Source: Haloferacaceae archaeon (GTDB lineage Archaea > Halobacteriota > Halobacteria > Halobacteriales > Haloferacaceae). Taken from it: a stretch of DNA of 9,685 nucleotides. The stretch is taken from the NCBI GenBank assembly GCA_018609965.1, contig JAHENP010000250.1:1-9685 (forward strand), in the 5' to 3' direction. Shown in pieces: positions 1 to 6,940 of the stretch. The position numbers and the translations under genes are program-made. Under the pieces are notes generated by a model that worked only from the letters and a program-made list of their open reading frames with translations, was not told the origin of the DNA and did not search any database. Every line of letters begins with the position of its first letter. Position 1 is the first letter of the stretch.

Positions 1-293
1 GAGTCGGGCACGTCGCCGGCGCGCTGGTAGGCGCTGTCGTCGACGACCGCAGACTCGTAGGGGCTGTCCGCCCGCGGCCCGTCGTACGGTGAGTCGTCGG
101 CGACGGGGGAGTCTGCGGTGCCGTAGGCGCCGTCGCGACGCGGCGGGTCGTCGAAGTCCTCCGGCGGGAGGTAGATCCGTTGATCGCCGTCGGCCCAGAC
201 GACGACGGCCGCCTCGCGCTCCCCGGTCACGTCGATCACCGTGCGCCCGTCTGCCACCGTCAACTCGACGCTGACCTCGGTGTCGTCTGTCAC
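1..293 (-). CDS. Conserved haloarchaeal protein, DUF7510-like (partial, C-terminus off window)
   Basis: The reading frame is open from a GTG at 293 to the left edge, giving 97 residues. It begins MTDDTEVSVELTVADGRTVI and continues with a short beta-rich segment ending near RIYLPPEDF (about residues 38-46). A low-complexity acidic tail follows in which the pattern (D)SPYDG / DSPYES / DSAYQ recurs (about residues 60-90). This head plus Ser-Pro-Tyr repeat layout matches, from memory, a haloarchaea-only family of unknown function (DUF7510). No signal peptide or membrane segment is visible. The GTG start was chosen because the VELTV..GRTVI..TGER beginning is typical and no in-frame ATG is seen just upstream. 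It is transcribed divergently from the alpha-amylase gene, with 135 bases between the two starts. Function is unknown. The family assignment is fairly good, but the missing C-terminus cannot be judged. Confidence 0.75.
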   Translation of the reverse strand, partial: MTDDTEVSVELTVADGRTVIDVTGEREAAVVVWADGDQRIYLPPEDFDDPPRRDGAYGTADSPVADDSPYDGPRADSPYESAVVDDSAYQRAGDVPD

Positions 294-338
294 GGCCGGA
301 TGGACGGCGGCGGGACACTTGGCTCTGACCCCACGGTC

Positions 339-351
339 GGGGGTGTCCCCC
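339..351. other. Short G/C hairpin in divergent intergenic region
   Basis: GGGGG-TGT-CCCCC forms a perfect 5-bp inverted repeat with a 3-base loop, between the divergent DUF7510-like and amylase genes. It could be an operator or simply a consequence of very high GC. Nothing else ties it to regulation. Confidence 0.2.
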
Positions 352-392
352 CCGCCGGCGACGCGACCGTCGGGACGAACAGTCGGCGGCGG

Positions 393-404
393 GAAACAGC
401 AAAG
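393..404 (+). promoter_or_regulatory. Weak candidate promoter element of the alpha-amylase gene
   Basis: The only A-rich stretch in the 294-428 intergenic region is gaaacagcaaag, centred about 30 bases before the ATG at 429. That is the place expected for a TATA box of a leaderless haloarchaeal transcript. It does not match the usual TTTAWA-like core well, so it is offered only as the best candidate. No ribosome binding site is visible before the ATG. Confidence 0.25.
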
Positions 405-428
405 TGACCGCCCGGTGAAGCGTAGACG

Positions 429-2567
429 ATGGAACATCCAGGCCCACCGCGGTTCGCGGCCGTCGGCGACGAGATCGAACTGGCACCCCGCGACCCGGAC
501 CCGGCGGCTGCGGCGGCGTACGGCTGGACGGTCGTCGACGCACCCGCTCCCTCGCAGGCGACGGTCGGCGACGAGCCGGTCGTCCAGTTCGAGCCGGACG
601 CCCCGGGACGCTACCGGGTCCGTCACGAGACGCCCGACGAGAGGTATCACCTCACGATTCGCGCGTTCGGCGCCGACCGACAGCCGGGCGAGACGGAGAC
701 CAGACAACAGTACTCCGGCACCGAGCCGCCGACAGCGACTGACCACACGGTCGCGGAGACGGACGCGACGCGGGCGGCGACAGGCGCCCCGCAGGCCGAC
801 GACGACCCCGGCTCCGGGTTGGCGCGACTCGACGCCGAGGCGACGCCGGAGCGTCCGTTGCTCGATCTCGAAGTCGAGGCCGAGGCGACCGGCGAGAGTG
901 GTGGCACCGACGAATCCGGCGAGATCGTGATCCGGGCACGGGTCGACGACACGGGCGCGGCGAGCGGGCCAGTCGACACCACCGTCGAGTTCGTCGTCGA
1001 CGACCGCGACCGACTTGACGCGGAGCCGGTCGTCGACGACGGCGCGTTCCGGGTCGACGCCGACGCGGCCGGCGAGCGACTGCGGGTCCACGCGGTCGCT
1101 GTCGCCGACAGCTACAGTGTCCCGGCACAGGTCGATCTCCGGCGCACTGGGGGAGCCGGTGGAGTCGAGGCGGCCGCCGACCTCACCGTCGGCGGGGCGT
1201 TGTTCACCGTCAACTACCCGTACCACCCGCCGGAGTGGCCGTTGGACGCCGTCGTCTACGAGGTGTACGTCCGGACGTTCGCGGGCGACGAGGCGGCGGC
1301 CGCCGGCGAGTCGACGCCGGAGACGGCCGCCGCCGACGGCGAGTCGACCACAACCGACGGCGAGCCGACGGCGTTCGACCGAATCCGTGAGCGGTTGGAC
1401 CACCTCGTCGATCTGGGGGTCGACGTGTTGTGGCTCACCCCGGTGTTGGAGAACGACCACGCGCCACACGGCTACAACATCACGGACTTCTTCGAAATCG
1501 CCGCCGACCTCGGGGGTCGGGAGGCGTACGAGCGGCTGATCGACGCCGCACACGACCGCGGACTACGTGTGGTGTTCGATCTCGTGTTGAACCACTCGGC
1601 CCGGGCACACCCGTACTTCCTCGACGCCTACGGCGAGGGGACGGACGTGGGGGTCGGCCAGGGGAGTCCCAATCCCGAAAGCGACTACCACGACTGGTAC
1701 GACTGGCGCGCAGACGGGGAGCCGGAGACGTACTTCGAGTGGGAACACATCGCCAACTTCGACTTTGACACGTTGGCCGTCCGCCGGCACCTGCTCGACG
1801 CGGTCGAGGAGTGGGCGTCGCTGGTCGACGGCTTCCGGTGTGACATGGCGTGGGCCGTCCCCAACGGGTTCTGGCGGGAGATCCACGACGGGCTGAAGGC
1901 CGACGACGAGCAGTTCTGGCTGCTCGACGAGACCATCCCGTACATCCCGGAGTTCCAAGCGGGGTTGTTCGACACCCACTTCGACTCGACGACGGCGTTC
2001 CAACTCCGGGAGGTCGGCGCCGGTGACGCGCCCGCGCCGTCCGTGCTCGACGCCGTCGCGGAACGCCGCCGGATCGGCTTCCCAGAGTACTCGTCGTTCA
2101 TGTTGTACCTCGAAAACCACGACGAGAGCCGGTACATCCAGAAGTGTGGGCGGCCGGCGACGCTGGCGGCCGCCGGCGCGCTCGCCACGCTCCCCGGGAC
2201 GCCGATGCTGTACGCGGGCCAGGAGATCGGCCAACTCGGCCGCCGGGACGCGCTCGCGTGGGCGGAGGCCGACGAGGCGCTGACGGAACACTACCGCCGG
2301 CTGTTGGCGCTCCGTCACGACGAGCCGGCGTTGCGTGCCGACGCCAGACTCGACCGGGTGGAGTACACCGTCACCGACGGCGACCCCGACCGTGTCGTCG
2401 CGTACGCCCGCGGCGAAGGCGACGGTCTGGTGGTCGTGTTGAACTTCGGCGAGGAGCCGGTCACGGTGGATCTCGCTCCGCCGGTGACGGCTGACAATCT
2501 CGTCGGCGCGCCGGTCGACCCCGCGCGTCCGACCGTCGACAGCGTGGTCGTGCTCCCGCGGCGGTAG
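429..2567 (+). CDS. malA: Cytoplasmic GH13 alpha-amylase (MalA-type)
   Basis: A 712-residue glycoside hydrolase family 13 enzyme that would cleave alpha-1,4 bonds in starch, glycogen or maltodextrins. The four GH13 signature regions are all present: DLVLNH (384-389), GFRCDMA with nucleophile Asp472, LLDET with acid/base Glu501, and ENHDES with transition-state Asp565. The (beta/alpha)8 barrel starts near residue 270 (VVYEVYVRTF is strand 1), and a beta C-domain ends the protein (about 640-712). The first ~260 residues are two beta-rich, acidic segments joined by a low-complexity linker; they may bind glucan or pack on the barrel. No signal peptide is seen, so the enzyme should be intracellular, like the described MalA of Haloarcula japonica. 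A repetitive acidic insertion sits after strand 1 (about 288-315). The GH15 gene at 7772 is the likely pathway partner. The family is certain; exact specificity (amylase versus cyclomaltodextrinase or maltogenic) is not. Confidence 0.93.
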   Translation: MEHPGPPRFAAVGDEIELAPRDPDPAAAAAYGWTVVDAPAPSQATVGDEPVVQFEPDAPGRYRVRHETPDERYHLTIRAFGADRQPGETETRQQYSGTEPPTATDHTVAETDATRAATGAPQADDDPGSGLARLDAEATPERPLLDLEVEAEATGESGGTDESGEIVIRARVDDTGAASGPVDTTVEFVVDDRDRLDAEPVVDDGAFRVDADAAGERLRVHAVAVADSYSVPAQVDLRRTGGAGGVEAAADLTVGGALFTVNYPYHPPEWPLDAVVYEVYVRTFAGDEAAAAGESTPETAAADGESTTTDGEPTAFDRIRERLDHLVDLGVDVLWLTPVLENDHAPHGYNITDFFEIAADLGGREAYERLIDAAHDRGLRVVFDLVLNHSARAHPYFLDAYGEGTDVGVGQGSPNPESDYHDWYDWRADGEPETYFEWEHIANFDFDTLAVRRHLLDAVEEWASLVDGFRCDMAWAVPNGFWREIHDGLKADDEQFWLLDETIPYIPEFQAGLFDTHFDSTTAFQLREVGAGDAPAPSVLDAVAERRRIGFPEYSSFMLYLENHDESRYIQKCGRPATLAAAGALATLPGTPMLYAGQEIGQLGRRDALAWAEADEALTEHYRRLLALRHDEPALRADARLDRVEYTVTDGDPDRVVAYARGEGDGLVVVLNFGEEPVTVDLAPPVTADNLVGAPVDPARPTVDSVVVLPRR
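1304..1370 (+). repeat. Degenerate minisatellite inside the amylase gene
   Basis: Three copies of cggcgagtcgac(g/c) lie at 1304-1316, 1337-1349 and 1358-1370 (the last reads cggcgagccgacg). They encode GEST, DGEST and DGEPT, which form an acidic loop inserted after barrel strand 1 (residues ~292-314). The reading frame is kept. This is probably a variable surface loop expanded by slippage or recombination. Confidence 0.5.
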
Positions 2568-2572
2568 GCGCA

Positions 2573-2597
2573 GTCGCCGGCCGACACTCGCGGCGAC
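2573..2597. terminator. Hairpin between convergent amylase and ferredoxin genes
   Basis: gtcgccg (2573-2579) and cggcgac (2591-2597) are a perfect 7-bp inverted repeat with an 11-base loop, lying in the 43 bases between the two convergent stop codons. A second, overlapping pairing (cgccggc with gccggcg at about 2602-2608) is also possible. Archaeal termination mainly depends on T-tracts, and none is present here. A role in ending transcription or stabilising mRNA ends is therefore only a guess. Confidence 0.25.
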
Positions 2598-2610
2598 GGG
2601 TGCCGGCGTG

Positions 2611-3300
2611 TCAGCGGTGCCGGCGGTCGAAGCGGTCGGCCGGCAACAACAGCTCCTCTAACTCGGGCACGTGTTTCACGTTGAAGACGACCTGCAGCAC
2701 CGCGGAGACGGGTGAGGCGATACACGACAGCCGGAAGCCACGCTCGCCGAGGTCGTCGTCGAGGATGTGGTCGTTCGGCGTCGCGAGCTCCCCGTCGTAG
2801 ACGAGCACGGCGCAGTTCGCACACGCGCCGCCACGGCAGGCGAACGGCCACGCGAACCCGCGTTCCTCGGCCGCCTCCAACAGCGTCTCGTCCGGCTGGG
2901 CGAGGAACCGCCCGTAGACGTGGGTCGGGAGATCAGCGGCGGCCGCCCGGTCGAACAGCTCCGGATCGGACAACGACCACCCCTGGTCGACGGCGACCTC
3001 GTAGTCGAGATACTCGACGCGTGAGCCCACGTCGGGGTCGACAGTCGGGTCGGCCGCCGGCTCCGTCTCGTCTGAGTCCTCGGCGTCTGCCGACTCGTCT
3101 GCCGCCGGCTCGACGGGGGCCGACTCCTCGGGCTCGTAGCCGGCCTGAATCCGCTCGTAGGCGGTCTTGACCCGACGGAACGCGCGGACGGAGCCACCCT
3201 GATCCGGGTGGGTCTCGATCACGCGCCGGCGGTACGCGCGGTCGATCGCCGCCTCGTCGGCGTCCGGGTCGACGCCGAGCACCTCGAACGGGGAGTCCAC
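2611..3300 (-). CDS. fer: J-domain / [2Fe-2S] ferredoxin fusion (ferredoxin Fer)
   Basis: A 229-residue protein with two modules. Residues 1-57 are a J-domain: SPFEVLGVDPDADEAAIDRAY, then HPD at 31-33, the signature that stimulates DnaK. After an acidic linker (about 58-103), residues ~105-229 are a halophile plant-type ferredoxin. The cluster ligands are CRGGACANC (Cys155, 160, 163) and Cys193, and VEYLDYE plus DQGW resemble the acidic insertion of halobacterial ferredoxin. It would carry electrons in the cytoplasm, and the J-domain suggests coupling to DnaK or Fe-S assembly; that link is inferred. The GTG start at 3300 is preferred over an ATG at 3411 for two reasons. A TTTACC element sits 27 bases upstream of the GTG, which fits leaderless transcription. 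The 37 residues of the longer version are also basic and unlike the family. The gene is convergent with the amylase and divergent from the 3405 cassette. Confidence 0.9.
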   Translation of the reverse strand: MDSPFEVLGVDPDADEAAIDRAYRRRVIETHPDQGGSVRAFRRVKTAYERIQAGYEPEESAPVEPAADESADAEDSDETEPAADPTVDPDVGSRVEYLDYEVAVDQGWSLSDPELFDRAAAADLPTHVYGRFLAQPDETLLEAAEERGFAWPFACRGGACANCAVLVYDGELATPNDHILDDDLGERGFRLSCIASPVSAVLQVVFNVKHVPELEELLLPADRFDRRHR

Positions 3301-3323
3301 GCGCGGAGACAGGCGACACGGAC

Positions 3324-3330
3324 GGTAAAC
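3324..3330 (-). promoter_or_regulatory. TATA element of the ferredoxin gene
   Basis: Read on the minus strand the bases are gtttacc, centred 27 bases before the GTG at 3300. This is the spacing expected when transcription begins at the start codon, so the mRNA is probably leaderless. The position also argues against the longer reading frame that starts at 3411. Confidence 0.55.
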
Positions 3331-3365
3331 TCCCGCGTCTTCGGGCGACTCGGTAGATGGATAGC

Positions 3366-3371
3366 TATTTA
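3366..3371 (+). promoter_or_regulatory. TATA element of the wHTH/Cys-cluster cassette
   Basis: tattta lies about 37 bases before the ATG at 3405. Transcription would then start near 3395, giving a leader of roughly ten bases. The element lies downstream of the alternative ATG at 3357, which makes that longer start unlikely. It is placed back to back with the ferredoxin TATA box, about 40 bases away. Confidence 0.45.
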
Positions 3372-3404
3372 CGAGCCGAGACAAAAAGTGGAACTGAACG
3401 ACAG

Positions 3405-3977
3405 ATGGCAACCTCGGTACTCACTCCGTTGGCCTTCCTGTACACCGACGGCCGTGACAGTGTCGAGGGCGCAACACGGTTCCAGAAGCTCGTCTTCATC
3501 ACGCAGGAGGAGACGGACGTGCCGTCGCAGTACGACTACCACGCGGACCGATTCGGACCGTTCTCGCCGTCGCTCCACCATGATCTCGACGAACTGGAGC
3601 GGCGCGGCTACCTCAAACGCGAGACCGTGACGAACGCGGCGGGTCACGAGCGGCACGTCTTCGCGATCACGCCGGACGGAATTACGGCGGTCAGGCGACT
3701 CCTGGAGAGACAAGACGGACTGAGACGGTTCTTCGACGCAGTCCAGTCGGTCAAGTGCGAACACAACAACACGCCACTGGACGCACTACTCCGGTACGTC
3801 TACCGGACGTACCCGGCGTACACCACGGAGACGGAGTTGGACCTCGACAGGCTGTTCGACCCGGCGGCGCGATCCGAGCATCTACAGCCCGAGGACCCGA
3901 CTGAACAGTTCATCGGAACGGCGCCGGGCGAGTGGAAGGAGCGAAACTCCTCGGCGGAGGACCTGTTCGAGGTGTAG
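3405..3977 (+). CDS. Winged-helix protein, YwgA/Panacea (SocA)-like; function unknown
   Basis: A 190-residue protein. The N-terminal half has the pattern FQKLVFI (26-32), then a Tyr/His strand (YDYHADRFGPFSP, 43-55), then LDELERRGYLKRE (61-73) followed by a two-strand wing (HVFAITPDG). The QKL-plus-FGP(F/Y)S pattern resembles Bacillus YwgA and the Panacea/SocA (DUF4065) antitoxin-type fold. The similarity is by eye and remote. The C-terminal part (LLRYVYRTYPAYTTETELD, then an acidic tail) may form a separate helical segment. No membrane segment is seen. The ATG at 3405 is chosen over 3357 because of the TATA box at 3366. A GTG-started gene follows six bases after the stop, so the two probably form one transcript. 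More AT-rich codons than in the flanks (such as atagct and ctcctggagaga) hint at acquisition. It could be a regulator or an antitoxin; this is unproven. Confidence 0.8.
   Translation: MATSVLTPLAFLYTDGRDSVEGATRFQKLVFITQEETDVPSQYDYHADRFGPFSPSLHHDLDELERRGYLKRETVTNAAGHERHVFAITPDGITAVRRLLERQDGLRRFFDAVQSVKCEHNNTPLDALLRYVYRTYPAYTTETELDLDRLFDPAARSEHLQPEDPTEQFIGTAPGEWKERNSSAEDLFEV
3969..3974 (+). promoter_or_regulatory. Ribosome binding site of the Cys-cluster gene
   Basis: gaggtg overlaps the last codons of the upstream gene and lies nine bases before the GTG at 3984. It matches the haloarchaeal Shine-Dalgarno core and decides the GTG start. It also supports translation from a shared mRNA. Confidence 0.55.
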
Positions 3978-3983
3978 CCGACC

Positions 3984-4436
3984 GTGGGTGGACCGGGTCC
4001 GTACGGCCACCCGCCCGAAGATCGACTCTGGGGAGCAGACCGGTACGTCGTATACTTAGAGGCGGCCGTCGACACACTCAGGGCAGTCGACGGCGCACGA
4101 GAGTTGGGGATCAGGAGGAGCGTCGAGAAGTTCCTAGACTCCCCCGAGAGTGCCTTCGACAAGTACCCTGCGACACATCTCGGACAGGTTCGACATCTCG
4201 ACATAAAGATGCGTGCGTTCTGCACGTGGTGTCAGAACAACACACTGTGTGCCGAGGCGTGTGTCGTCCACGAGATATACCAGAAGGACAACGAGCGTGC
4301 GTACTGGCGTGATCTTGACGCGTACGACGAGGCTGGCGAGGAGTTCGCTCGGACGTTCGACGAACTCGCTGCGGGAGCGTCCGACGAGTGGCTCGGACAA
4401 CTCCACGCGGCCGAGGACGTGCTTCTCGTGGAGTGA
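3984..4436 (+). CDS. Small protein with four-cysteine cluster; second gene of the cassette
   Basis: A 150-residue protein of no family I recognise. It is largely helical, with several Arg/Glu-rich amphipathic stretches. Near the middle is CTWCQNNTLCAEAC (Cys80, 83, 89, 93; spacing C-x2-C-x5-C-x3-C), followed by His96, which could hold zinc or possibly an Fe-S cluster. The tail (EFARTFDELAAGASDEW) is acidic. No signal peptide or membrane helix is seen. Translation starts at GTG 3984, six bases after the preceding stop and nine bases after a gaggtg ribosome site, so it is co-expressed with the winged-helix protein. Codons rare in the neighbours (ata, agg, cta, tta) are frequent, which fits horizontal transfer. 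It could be an effector paired with the first gene (toxin-antitoxin-like) or a regulator subunit; there is no direct evidence for either. Confidence 0.8.
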   Translation: MGGPGPYGHPPEDRLWGADRYVVYLEAAVDTLRAVDGARELGIRRSVEKFLDSPESAFDKYPATHLGQVRHLDIKMRAFCTWCQNNTLCAEACVVHEIYQKDNERAYWRDLDAYDEAGEEFARTFDELAAGASDEWLGQLHAAEDVLLVE

Positions 4437-4458
4437 GTGTCGTGTGTGGTCGCCCCGA

Positions 4459-5190
4459 CTACACCGAGACGGCGTGTTGCCGGAACTTCACGACGACGGC
4501 GACGAGTGACGCCGTCCCGAGCAACAACATCGTCGCGCCGAGGCTGTCGACGATGACGGCGTCGGGCGCGACGAGCAACACCGCGGTCGCCAGTGTCGTC
4601 CCCGACAGGAACACCAGCGTCAACAGGACGTGTCGGACCAGCGTGTCGACGAGCGTGCCCTGTGTGGCCGTCCCGCGGAGGTGTTCACGGAAGAAGTACC
4701 CGCCGTAGACGACGATCGCAGGGACGAGCAACACCGCGACCGCCGCAGAGACGAGAGGCGTGACGAACAACGGCGGGAGGCCGACCCCCAAGATCCCGAC
4801 GACGATCCCGACCTCGGCCCCCCGGCGGGTGGGGTAGTCGCCGAACCGCTCCAGCTCCGTGTTCGAGAACACGGCGTTGTACTGCGCCTCCCGGAGCGAC
4901 AGCGCACAGACGAACGTGTACCCCAACAGAAGCGTCGGGACGAGCGCGGCGACGGCCGTCGGCGGCTCCGCCAACGCCGTCCGGCCGGCGCCGACACCCC
5001 CGACGACGGCGCCGACGGCGCCGACGAGCGTGTAGTACCCCCACAGCGACCGTTGGGAATCGGGGGAGGCGGTCGCGATTCTACGGGCGACAATCGCCAT
5101 CCACAACGACAGTGCGGCCATGAGGACGAACCCGACGAACCAGATCAGTCGTGTGCCGGGGGCCGCCCCGACGAGTGGTGCCAGTGTCAT
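4459..5190 (-). CDS. Seven-helix membrane protein, partner of the HEAT-pseudokinase
   Basis: A 243-residue integral membrane protein. Hydrophobic segments lie at about 13-36, 49-70, 77-99, 124-144, 146-168, 184-207 and 212-235, giving seven helices, with a long hydrophilic loop at 100-123. The ATG at 5190 overlaps the stop of the upstream kinase-like gene (ATGA), so the two are translationally coupled. Longer upstream reading in this frame is a shadow of that gene. The first two helices and their joining loop (IWFVGFVLM ... ASPDSQRSLWGYYTLVGAV) look like helices A and B of bacteriorhodopsin. Helix 7 has no lysine at a plausible Schiff-base position, so it should not bind retinal. Function is unknown; it may be a sensor or anchor for the pseudokinase. 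The coding call is firm, but any family name is not. Confidence 0.85.
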   Translation of the reverse strand: MTLAPLVGAAPGTRLIWFVGFVLMAALSLWMAIVARRIATASPDSQRSLWGYYTLVGAVGAVVGGVGAGRTALAEPPTAVAALVPTLLLGYTFVCALSLREAQYNAVFSNTELERFGDYPTRRGAEVGIVVGILGVGLPPLFVTPLVSAAVAVLLVPAIVVYGGYFFREHLRGTATQGTLVDTLVRHVLLTLVFLSGTTLATAVLLVAPDAVIVDSLGATMLLLGTASLVAVVVKFRQHAVSV

Positions 5191-6857
5191 CTGTCTTTCA
5201 GGAGTCCGCGCAGTTGCTGTGCGAGTCTGGTCGCCGACTCGTAGCGCCACGGCTTCTCGGTCGCGGTCGCGGTCTGGACGATCGGGTCGATCGCCGCCGG
5301 GAGTTCCGGCACGGTCGCGGACGGGTTGGGCACGTCGACGGGGACGAACCGCCCGTCGAGATCGCGTGGGTACGGCGGGGCGTCGCCGGTCAACAACCGG
5401 TAGAGTGTCACGCCCAGCCCGTACACGTCCGACAGCCGACCGACGGAGCCGTACTCCTCCGAGAGCGCCTCCGGCGGCGCGAACCGTTCGTCGATCCGGA
5501 GCGCCTGCGGCCCGCCGAGGTTGGCCGCCATCCCGACGCGGGTGAACCGCGGGACGTACGCGGAGGTCGTCTGGGCCACCCCGACCGACCACGGGGAGAC
5601 GGCGCCGTGGGCCGTCCCACCCTGGTGCATCGTCGCGACGGCGTCACACAGCTCGACGGCCGTCTCGACGGCCGCCCGCGGCGGGAGCTGTCCGACCTCC
5701 CACAACGGCCGCGGGAGGTAGTCCGTCGCGACCCACGGGTGTGGTGTGCGGCCGTGGGCGTGGACGGAGACGACGTGGTCCAACCCGTCGACGGCGGTCC
5801 ACCCGTCGATGGCCGGCTGGAAGCCGCGTTGGAACTTCTTGATTGCGTAGCGTCCCTCCGGGACGTACGTGTGGAGGTTGAACTTCGTGTACTCGTCGTC
5901 GACCGTCCCGGCGACGACGTACACCCGTTCGTGGTGTGACAGCCCGACCAACTCGACGGAGTTGACTGCCGTGACCGTCGTGGAGTTCGGGGTGAACGTG
6001 TTCGACTGCTCGCCGACGACCCGATCTTCGACGGCCGGATAGGTGATGTACGGCCCCCACAGCGTCCGGTCGAGCTGTTGTTCCGGCGGGGCGATGGTAG
6101 CGTCAAGCTGTGTTGCCTCCGTCTGGCTCACGTCGTGGTAGTAGTCGAGGATGTCGATCAGAAACGACACCTCCCGAGAGCCGTGTTGTCTGGCGCGCGC
6201 GGCGAGGTGGTCGACGTTCGTCGGGTGGTGTTCTGCGACGAGCGCTACCGCCCACATCGCCGTCAGTCGGACGTGGCGCCGGTCGTGTGCCAACAGCCGT
6301 AGCAATGACGGTGTCCGCTCGGGTGCTCGCCACATCTCCTCGACGACGGTTTGCACGACCTCTCGCGCCTCGGGTGTGAGTCGGCGTCTCGGGTCGTCAT
6401 CCGCCTGCTCGGCAGTGTTCGGCCCGTTCTCGCCTGGACCCGGACCGTCCTCGCCGAACGTCGGCGGCCCGTCGGTGGTCGAACTACCGTCCGACGGGTC
6501 GGCGGTCGCCGCCGAACCCGTCTCGTCGGCTGTGGGGGCGACTGCTGTGGCGGAGCCGACGCTCCCTCCGTCGCCGCCGGTTGTCTCCTCGTCGGGGTCG
6601 TCGTTGTCGGATAACACGTCGACGACGAACTGCGCCTCGACGGCGGCGTATGAGTCTGCCTGCGCCACCACCCCGTCGCGTGCCTCGGGTCGGAACTCTG
6701 GGATGACCACGAGCGCCCACATCGCCGTCAGCCTGACCGTCCGGTCGGCGTGGTCTAACGCCTCGACGACAGTCGGGAGGTTCTCCACGGTCGTGTCGAT
6801 GTCGGTCGCGACCGTCCGTGCGATCTGTCCGACGGTCGTTCGGTGTGGGCCAGACAT
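5187..6857 (-). CDS. HEAT-repeat protein with degenerate Ser/Thr kinase domain (pseudokinase)
   Basis: A 556-residue cytoplasmic protein. Residues 24-82 and about 183-237 are HEAT-like helical repeats sharing VRLTAMWA (41-48 and 196-203). They are separated by an acidic, Gly/Ser/Thr-rich linker (83-155). Residues ~305-556 follow the protein kinase fold: YAIKKF with the ATP-site Lys340, the catalytic-loop equivalent HGAVSP (417-422), APPE (460-463), and SDVYGLGVTLYRLLTG with the helix-F Asp477. The HRD aspartate is replaced by Ala419, the usual Asn is Ser, and no DFG is visible (TRVGMAANLGG instead). It is probably catalytically dead and acts as a binding or scaffold module. The ATG at 6857 is preferred over 6962 because the TATA box at 6931-6940 lies between them. 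The stop overlaps the membrane-protein start. Three 25-base repeats lie upstream of the promoter. Confidence 0.88.
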   Translation of the reverse strand: MSGPHRTTVGQIARTVATDIDTTVENLPTVVEALDHADRTVRLTAMWALVVIPEFRPEARDGVVAQADSYAAVEAQFVVDVLSDNDDPDEETTGGDGGSVGSATAVAPTADETGSAATADPSDGSSTTDGPPTFGEDGPGPGENGPNTAEQADDDPRRRLTPEAREVVQTVVEEMWRAPERTPSLLRLLAHDRRHVRLTAMWAVALVAEHHPTNVDHLAARARQHGSREVSFLIDILDYYHDVSQTEATQLDATIAPPEQQLDRTLWGPYITYPAVEDRVVGEQSNTFTPNSTTVTAVNSVELVGLSHHERVYVVAGTVDDEYTKFNLHTYVPEGRYAIKKFQRGFQPAIDGWTAVDGLDHVVSVHAHGRTPHPWVATDYLPRPLWEVGQLPPRAAVETAVELCDAVATMHQGGTAHGAVSPWSVGVAQTTSAYVPRFTRVGMAANLGGPQALRIDERFAPPEALSEEYGSVGRLSDVYGLGVTLYRLLTGDAPPYPRDLDGRFVPVDVPNPSATVPELPAAIDPIVQTATATEKPWRYESATRLAQQLRGLLKDR

Positions 6858-6930
6858 CCTTCTCTCAGTCGGCGTGTCACCGTCCGGGCGCTGGACGGCG
6901 GCGACTCTGTGTGGTACTACTTTGTTCCCG

Positions 6931-6940
6931 GTACTTAAAT
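6931..6940 (-). promoter_or_regulatory. TATA element of the pseudokinase/membrane-protein operon
   Basis: On the minus strand this reads atttaagtac, the most AT-rich point in the intergenic region and a good archaeal TATA core. Transcription would start near 6908, leaving a leader of about 50 bases before the ATG at 6857. gagagaagg directly precedes that ATG and is too close to be a normal ribosome site. The tandem repeats begin 26 bases upstream of this element, at the place where activators often bind in archaea. Confidence 0.6.

Noticed and set aside
1563..2318. 251-codon open frame antisense to the amylase gene
   Set aside because: It lies wholly opposite the GH13 catalytic region, is Arg/Val/Pro-rich, and has no recognisable domain; long antisense frames are routine in GC-rich DNA.
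3301..3411. Longer start of the ferredoxin at 3411
   Set aside because: The TATA element at 3324-3330 lies inside it, and the J-domain begins exactly after the GTG at 3300.
5191..5592. Extension of the membrane protein upstream to 5592
   Set aside because: It would overlap the kinase domain completely in another frame and gives Arg-rich low-complexity residues; the ATGA overlap at 5187-5190 marks the real start.
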